Origin: Tulasnella sp. 424
Lineage: Eukaryota; Basidiomycota; Agaricomycetes; Cantharellales; Tulasnellaceae
Direction: 5' to 3'
Length of the DNA stretch: 64,000 bases
Assembly: GCA_019633425.1 (NCBI GenBank)
Contig: WSUB01000162.1
Span: 26,517-90,516 of the forward strand
The notes beneath the pieces were generated by a model. It was not told where the DNA came from, did not search any database, and saw only the letters and a program-made list of their open reading frames with translations. Both the position numbers and the translations under genes were made by a program. Of this stretch, positions 57,701 to 64,000 are shown in pieces. The number at the start of each line of letters is the position of its first letter. The first letter of the stretch is position 1.

Positions 57701-60627
57701 ACGGTTCGATAAACTAACTTTACAACCACAGGATCAAGCGCGCAAAGGACGTCAAGTGAGTATCGGCGAACTCCTTGAGTGGCGTCACGTTCAACTTTAT
57801 TTTGCAGGAATGTCGAGTCTACCCTCGGCGGCAAGTCCGACCCGTATGTTCGCGTCATGCTCAACGGTGTCATCAAATCTCGAACAGACATTGTCAATAA
57901 CAGTACGTTCCATGGCAATTCCGCCCTGACTACCCGCTGATGCATAGTCTCTAGACCTCAGCCCGGAGTTCGACCAAATCATTTACGTCCCTGTTCACCA
58001 TCTCCGAGAGGTCGGTGTTGTGCCCCAGTCGTCGGTCTCGTCTTGCGTGTTCATTAGTCCTCCTTTTTCTTGTTGATAGACTCTTGTTTTGGAAGTTATG
58101 GACTTCCAAAATATTGGAAAGGTAAACATAATGTAGGCATGCCTCGCGTCGACAGAGATCTTATGTTTGTTTTACAGGATCGCAGTCTTGGAGCAGTCGA
58201 GCTCAAACTCAGCGACTTGGCCGTTGCTGATCGAGATAATCACGACTTCCCCTACATCACCAACGGCAAGATTGATCGCAACAGTCCCATATTCCTGGAC
58301 AAGAACATTTCAAAAGGGTTCCTGGAGTATGAAGCCGAGTTTGTGCCTTCGCTCAACATCAAGGGTATCGAATTCGATCAAAGGAACGAGCTCGAAAAAG
58401 CTGTCGAAGAAGGTGCTCGTGAATCTGGTGCCCAAGGTGATGTGGGAGATGATGTGGCTAGCGCGGACGGCTCTGCCAGTAGTTCAGATGAAGATTACGA
58501 GAAGGTGCCGGAGGGCGTAACCGTCGGTGAACCCACGACCCCCACGACCCCTGCCAGGCCTACGACTCCATCGCAGGCACAAGGTCAACAAAGCACGGAC
58601 ACCACCAAGATTGGAGATACCACGGCGTCGGAAAGGAATCGGTCTGCATCGCCGGCGCGTGGTTCCGTCGAGGTTTCCCGAGAACAATTACTTCACACGT
58701 GTAAGTGTAGCTGTCGCATGGGTCGACCTTTTGTCTCACCTTGAGCCGTCTACAGCCGCTGGCATTCTCATTTTCAATGTCAAGTCTGGCAAAATCTTCC
58801 ACAAGGCTCGATTGGAGGTTCTCTTGGACGACTCTTACTGGCCAGCGTTTGCAACCGAGAGGGCTCGGTCATCTGCGAATGCCAAGTGGGACGCAATCGG
58901 AGAAGGTTTTGTCAAGGAGCTGGACTTTGGGCGCGTGTGGCTTCGGCTAAACGAGCACGACGAAGGCGAGAAAGAAGACATCCTGGGAGACTTCAAGTGC
59001 GATACCAAAGCGTTCCTCGAACGCTCCCTTGTGAGTCGCTTGGTATGGTAGGAAATGCTGTTCGTTGACGTGACTTTGATATTCACTAGGACACGGACGC
59101 CGAGTTCACCCTCACCAGAGCAGACGGCACGTCCGTTGGCTCCGTTATCATTTCGTCCAAGTTCGTTCCAGTTCCCATCAAACTTGATCCTAGGGAAAGC
59201 ATCAACAGTAAGTAACCTTACTTTGCACCGTATCCTCTGCTAACCGGTTGCCTTGATTAAGACATGGGCACGCTCCGCGTGGACTTGATCAGCGGGAAGG
59301 ATATTCGAGGTGCAGATCGTAGCGGTAAGGTTTACTGCATACTCTAGTCGATTAAAACTCAATTAAATTCCTTCAAGGCAAATCCGATCCTTTCGTGGTC
59401 TTTACGCTCAATGGGCAAAAGATCGGGAAGTCCGAAACCAAGAAGAAAACGCTAACTCCCGAGTGGAATGAAACCTTCTCGGCTCAAGTGGTGAGTTGAC
59501 CTTTTCTAGTCGCTTGCTGAAATCTAATCCATCTTTTCCTTAGCCTTCACGCGTTGCTGCTGACTTCAGCCTGGAGGTGTTCGACTGGAATCAGATCGAG
59601 CAAGCGAAATCACTTGGAACCGGCCGGATAGAACTCGCGGACATTGAACCCTTCCAGGTGGTGGAGCGAATTATTCCCATCGTCTCAGCCAAGCACGGAG
59701 AAAAGGGTGAAATCCTGCTACGTCTGATCTTCACTCCCGAGATCATCGCTAAGACCAGGAAGAATACTTCTACATTCTCCACGGCTGGAAGGGCCATGAC
59801 CCAGCTCGGCGGTCTCCCACTCGGTGCTGGAAAGGGCGTCGCTCATGGCGTTGGAAGTGTCGGGCGACATGTTACTGGTGTTTTCAAGAGGGCCAAGTCG
59901 ATCAAAGAGGGCGACGATTCAGACGTCGAACCTCCTCCGGCCCAAGTGTCCATGCCCGCTGGTCCCAACGCTAGTCCTGCTGCCGCCGTTGCTGCTGGCA
60001 CAACCATCCCGCCCACCCAAGACCTTATTCCCCAGCCTGAAACTGGCGTCGTCAGGGTGGTCGTTATTGGGGCCAAGGATCTATCTACCGCGGGGGAAAC
60101 CTCTGTAAAACCGTACCTGGTTCTTAGAGTCGGAAAGGAGAAGTTCAAGACAAAGCATGCCGGGAAAACCTTGACCCCTGAGTGGTGAGATCATTGGTTA
60201 TCACGTTCTCAACACCTTCTTTAGCTGACTCCTTGCACCAGGGACGAGACCTTTAGCTTCCAAGTAACTCCAGATATCCGAAGCATGCACTTGGGCATTT
60301 ATGATGATAAGAGCTTTGCTAAAGACAAGTGCCTAGGCGAAGCCGACGTTGAGGTACGTAACTTCGGCCCGACGTCTTGGGCACTTTTTGATCGACCCTC
60401 GTCCACAGATCTGGCGTCACTTGCAGCCAAACGCATCAGCGCCTCTGTTGGCCGCTGACGTCTGGACCGAGCTCCGCAACGGCACTGGACAAGTTCATAT
60501 TCGACTCGAGTACGAACGTGGTTTAGGACATGGACGGAGCTCCACGAACTTAAGCACTTCGCGCACCATGGGCCTGGGAAGCCCTTCGCGGTTCAGCCTC
60601 CACAAGCCGAGACCAACTGATGAATAG
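54778..60627 (+). CDS. tricalbin, SMP/multi-C2 ER-plasma membrane tether
   Basis: Extended-synaptotagmin/tricalbin that tethers cortical ER to the plasma membrane and moves lipids. The start MADVAAVNLSNDPK is followed by a disordered tail, then AWLNDMYYGDWYHNAGIIVF and GLGWMFIILAFCATYYANSV, the ER-membrane hairpin. The SMP domain runs from ESADWMNEFLERFWKIYEP to SILAPMMYDPN near 56500. C2 domains follow: HVVSGKNIKGG..GGGTPDPYVSI (about 56700), LTVHQAKDLDRS (57250), GKSDPYVRVMLNGV (57830), LRVDLISGKDIRGADRSGKS (about 59275), and VRVVVIGAKDLSTAGETSVK (about 60050). Some keep the Asp residues for calcium and others lack them. The product has roughly 1500 residues over more than 20 introns. It ends HKPRPTDE, TAG at 60625-60627. 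Confidence 0.9.
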
Positions 60628-60980
60628 ATATGCCTACATACAATTATATACCCCTCCACAGTGGACATGTACGTTCCTTTAGTTCATCGATTTTTTTGGG
60701 TCAGTCGTATGGCCTCCTTGTGTCTTTGCGAAAATCTGCCTTTATAATGCTGGGGATTGGATACGGCGACGTCGACTCTCCCTGGTACCATGGTGATGCT
60801 GGAACTTTGTATGCATGCATTTTGGAATAGCCACTCTTCCCTGCGACCATCGTCAACCTCCATCGAATAGTGAACCCTTGTAAGCCTTTATCAAGAGGAG
60901 GTCACAAACGGTAAAGGTTACAATGAGATTTCATATGCATTGGAAAAGGACTATAGGCTATACATTTCCCTTCGATTCTC
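60628..60980. other. intergenic region between convergent tricalbin and DUF4246 genes
   Basis: About 350 bp. The part from about 60865 (GTGAACCCTTGTAAGCCTTTATC, GGTTACAATGAGATTTCAT) recurs at about 63357-63440 downstream of the second DUF4246 gene, so it belongs to the duplicated segment. Confidence 0.7.
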
Positions 60981-62748
60981 TCAAAGGCTCAGTTTAGTTT
61001 CAAAGTGATTTTTGTCCAGGTCCCCCATGAGTCCAGCTTTGTCGTTTGCTATTTCCTTCCTATAATTCCTCGCTTCCTCCAACGTCATGGAGTTTCCGAG
61101 GTTGGCTCCACCTTCACACTGGGGCCAATGCGCTTGTTGCGGAGGCATATCCGTTGTTGAAGGGATGTGATTCTCTGGGTCGACGAGGAGCAAGGCAATT
61201 AACTTGCGGTATCCTGGCTTTGTTGGATCGATCAATTTGAACGGAGAGTATTTGTATTGGTACGCGTTCGGGAAGGCCGTGCTTCGGCCAGTAGGAAGCT
61301 TCATGGCTCCAATGACTTGATTGCTATCTTCGCCTCTGCGTCATTTGGTCCGCACTATGAGCATTGAATTTGGAGCGGAGGACCAAATCCTCAGATTACT
61401 CACTCTTCCAAACCCCATGTCAGTTTGATACCGTGGGCATCATTTTGCTCGCGCACAGAAGGTCCCAAGCTAACGGGCATTCGGAATTCCTGCTCGGGCT
61501 CGGTAGTATTGTCGGAGTCGTAGTAGTGCACGCCAGCCGCGACAATCCTTTCGTTTGCCCTTCCAACGGTGTCCCACGGACAACCTGGCCACTCAGGATT
61601 TTCCGGGGTCTGGGGTTCATGTGGAGCGTGAGTCAGAAGGGTGCTGAAGATCACGAGAAAGGGGACCTACGAGATGAATTCCGGTCAACCTAACGCAGAC
61701 TTGCAACTTCTTCCCTTCCGTTGAGTAAGTGCTAACTCGCTGACTTTGCCTAGATCGAGGTGAGTTTTTCCTTGATATCAGCCTTTGGTAGCCAAACGCT
61801 CACCTTCTCCGCAGCGTATTCAGAGGATGAAGGTCCGTCAATACCCTATCCCAAAGAAGAGAGAACCTTCCGACCAAGGCCTCTATAACAGTCACGAGGT
61901 CTCTTCCATATTCCGGGTGGACGTTATTGATGTACCCGAGGGCTTTTGCCGGCTCCCCGTTGCTCCCGAGCTGAAATTCAGTCGGAATCTGGGAGAACTT
62001 GGTGGAGTACGACCACGCCCCCATGTTGCCGGCAGGAGACGGGCCAGTGAGCTGTTCGAGGTTCTTTTTCCCGTCGGGCCCGGTACTCCAGCGGAGGGTA
62101 CGGCCGTACACTGCGCAGAATAGATCTGGATCAACAAGATCGAAGACCCTGCCGCCTGGGTTGACTGGCCATGGGCGGAAGTCCTTTTCCGTATCCGCGG
62201 CATTTTCGAGGACATGGACCGCCTCAAGCAGCTTCGCGTTCAAGTCTTCGGATATAAGCTTGTCGGACTCGTAAAGTCTGGCGCCACACGAGGGCTGAGC
62301 AAGAGAAGTTCGGGTTACGTCATTGGAGCACTTGTTCGGGCGAAATAAGATTGCATTGCATCGACGTACTAGGATTCCAGTAGGATCGGCGTTCATCTTT
62401 GCGTAGTCTCCCAACTCATCCAAGACCATTTTCACTTCCTTTCTTGATAGATTTCCCCCACGAATGGGTTGTTGAAGCGCCTCCTCCACCCACTGAGCTC
62501 GAATGGCTGGATCCTGAAACTCCGCCCACCAAGAGTGCTTATTTCGCAGACTGTAAGAAAGCTCGTTCATCCTAAGCTCCGTAAGCTGAGGACACGAACG
62601 ATCGTTACGGAAGTTTAGCGGTAAGTGTTCAACCTGAACAGAGATGCATATGGCTGACCGTCAACGGCTGATCTCCGCCATCATTGCGGTTGTCAAACTG
62701 AGTGAAAGGGAAGGGAAATTGGACGTTCGAAATCAAGTTGATAGACAT
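60981..62748 (-). CDS. DUF4246 protein, copy 1
   Basis: Fungal DUF4246 family, function not established. The first exon (62748-62659) reads MSINLISNVQFPFPFTQFDN and ends at QPLT. It splices to LTELRMNELSYSLRNKHSWW (from 62585), then DPAIRAQWVEEALQQP, LGYINNVHPEYGRDLVTVIE and WPGCPWDTVGRANERIVAAG, with a C-terminal exon GRSTAFPNAYQYKYSPFKLI and DPTKPGYRKLIALLLVDP. It ends ETKLSL, stop at 60983-60981. About 490 residues. From memory the family usually has WHVEG and YQH at two conserved sites. Here they read WDTVG and YQY, so putative metal ligands are absent. A near-identical copy follows. Confidence 0.82.
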
Positions 62749-63460
62749 CTGTGGCTACAGAGTAGGAAGGTCCGTGCGTCGTGTGTTGCGGAAAGCAACC
62801 CAATGGGGTGGTGAATATATATACGACCGGTGAGAGAAGGCATTTCGGCTATCAAACTATATGCATTTCGGTAAAAATTACTATACCACAATCAGATGTA
62901 TCTACCGTCTTGGGAGAGCTGCACAGTGCAATCGAATCGGTTAATCGATATAGAACGTTCGTTTAGAAGTGAGAGTTCCGTAGGCATCATTACCGGACCC
63001 ATCGAGTGCCTTCAAACAACAATGAAGTTTACAGCAACTCTCAATAGCAAAGTCTTCCATCACTGTCTAAACCAGCGCCGTCCTTTCGGCTGTCAGCCAT
63101 CCCCTCCGAGTTTCGTCCCAGATCGTTGTGCCAAGACCGGCGTCGCCCATCAACATACCATCCCCTAAATTCCAGTCCTAACGCGACCTGAGTCTTCTCG
63201 CCATCGGTGTATCAAAATCACCTAAGGGTGTCCTAGGGTGTCGCGGGATGTTTGTTGCCGAAGTGATTCCTTGCATATTGAGTAAGATGATAGGGTTATT
63301 CCCGTTTGGTAAGGCTGAGCAACCGGAAGAATTATCGCGTCAATCTCCATCAAATGGTGAACCCTCGCAAGCCTTTATCAAGAGGCGGTCACGAAAGATA
63401 AAAGGTTACAATGAGATTTCATTGGAAAAGGACTAGGCTATATATTTCGTTTCGATTCGC
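62749..63460. other. intergenic region between tandem DUF4246 genes
   Basis: About 710 bp: promoter of copy 1, unique sequence, then the duplicated 3' flank of copy 2 from about 63357. The blocks CCTAAGGGTGTCC and TAGGGTGTCGCGG around 63220-63245 form a short direct repeat. No gene was seen. Confidence 0.5.
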
Positions 63461-64000
63461 TCAAAGGCTCAGTTTAGTTTCAAAGTGATTTTTGTTCACG
63501 TCCCCAATGAGTCCCGCCTCGTCGTTCGCTATTTCCTTCCTATAATTCCTCGCCTCCTCCGACGTCATGGAGTTTCCGAGGTTGGCTTCACCTTCACCCT
63601 GGGGCCAATGCGCTTGCTGCGGAGGGATATCCGTTGTCGAAGTGATGTGATTCTCTGGGTCGACGAGGAGCAAGGCAATTAACTTGCGGTATCCCGGCTT
63701 TGTTGGATCGATCAACTTTAACGGAGAGTATTTGTATTGGTATGCGTTCGGGAAGGCCGTGCTTCGGCCAGTAGGAAGCTTCATGGCTCCAATGACTTGA
63801 TTGCTACCTTCACCTCTGCGTCATTTGGTCCACAGTGTGAGCATTGGAGCGAAGGACCGGATCCTCTGATTTACTCACTCTTCCAATCCCCATGTCAGTT
63901 TGATACTGTGGGCATCATTTTGCTCGCGCACAGAAGGTCCCAAGCTAACGGGCATTCGGAATTCCTGCTCGGGCTCGGTAGTATTGTCGGAGTCGTAGTA
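63461..64000 (-). CDS. DUF4246 protein, copy 2 (cut by window end)
   Basis: 3' part of a second DUF4246 gene. The last exon reads MKLPTGRSTAFPNAYQYKYS and ends ETKLSL, differing from copy 1 at only a few positions (PFKL to PLKL, MPP to IPP, DLDKN to DVNKN). The intron before it and the preceding exon (LPS..EFRMPVSLGPSVREQN region) are also conserved up to the window edge. The offset between copies is 2480 bp. The start lies beyond the window. It has the same YQY substitution. Confidence 0.85.

Noticed and set aside
1..64000. CRISPR arrays, rRNA, tRNA genes, intact transposons, bacterial-type operons
   Set aside because: No spaced short repeats, rRNA blocks, convincing tRNA B-boxes with cloverleaf pairing, transposase/reverse transcriptase motifs or terminal inverted repeats were seen. 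The repeats present are coding or segmental duplications.

Overview
The window is nuclear DNA of a filamentous basidiomycete, most likely an Agaricomycete. Nearly every gene is broken by many short GT-AG introns of roughly 50-80 nt. The protein families are fungal: GH35 beta-galactosidase, HAM1-like protein, OPT transporter, TRI5-like terpene synthase, DUF4246, agaric-type F-box and 2OG-Fe(II) oxygenases. No rRNA, tRNA, CRISPR array or intact transposon was recognised. Gene ends were set by hand-splicing, with reading frame and family similarity as the check; where exon sums are quoted they divide by three.

Layout. 0.1-15.1 kb is a conserved block: secreted GH35 beta-galactosidase (-), Sec9/SNAP-25 t-SNARE (+), F-actin capping protein alpha (+), U3 processome WD40 protein Utp4 (-) and a KIF20-like kinesin-6 (+). 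15.3-20.7 kb holds an F-box protein (-) divergent from the first of three tandem copies of an unrecognised small gene (+), in repeat units of about 1.25 kb. 21-31.8 kb carries the ALG10 glucosyltransferase (-), a HAM1-like protein with an N-terminal acylation signature (-), a Ser/Pro-rich coiled-coil protein (+), and a 2.2 kb stretch with nothing I can call. 31.8-45.3 kb carries an oligopeptide transporter (+), a protein kinase fused to a 12-unit TPR array built from 120-bp repeats (-), a TRI5-like sesquiterpene synthase (-) and the splicing factor Prp19 (+).

45.8-53.4 kb is the most unusual part. A 2OG-Fe(II) oxygenase gene with intact iron ligands is paired head-to-head with a divergent paralogue that lacks them, and the whole pair has been duplicated. 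The second pair carries frameshifts, and an orphan 5' fragment of the oxygenase type lies between the pairs. 54.8-60.6 kb is a tricalbin (TM, SMP, multiple C2 domains). 61-64 kb has two tandem DUF4246 genes, the second cut by the window end.

Housekeeping genes (SEC9, CAP alpha, UTP4, ALG10, PRP19, tricalbin) serve secretion, the cytoskeleton, ribosome biogenesis, N-glycosylation, splicing and ER-plasma membrane contacts. They are interspersed with fast-evolving, locally duplicated accessory genes. The accessory genes show tandem triplication, repeat expansion, loss of catalytic residues and frameshifted duplicates.
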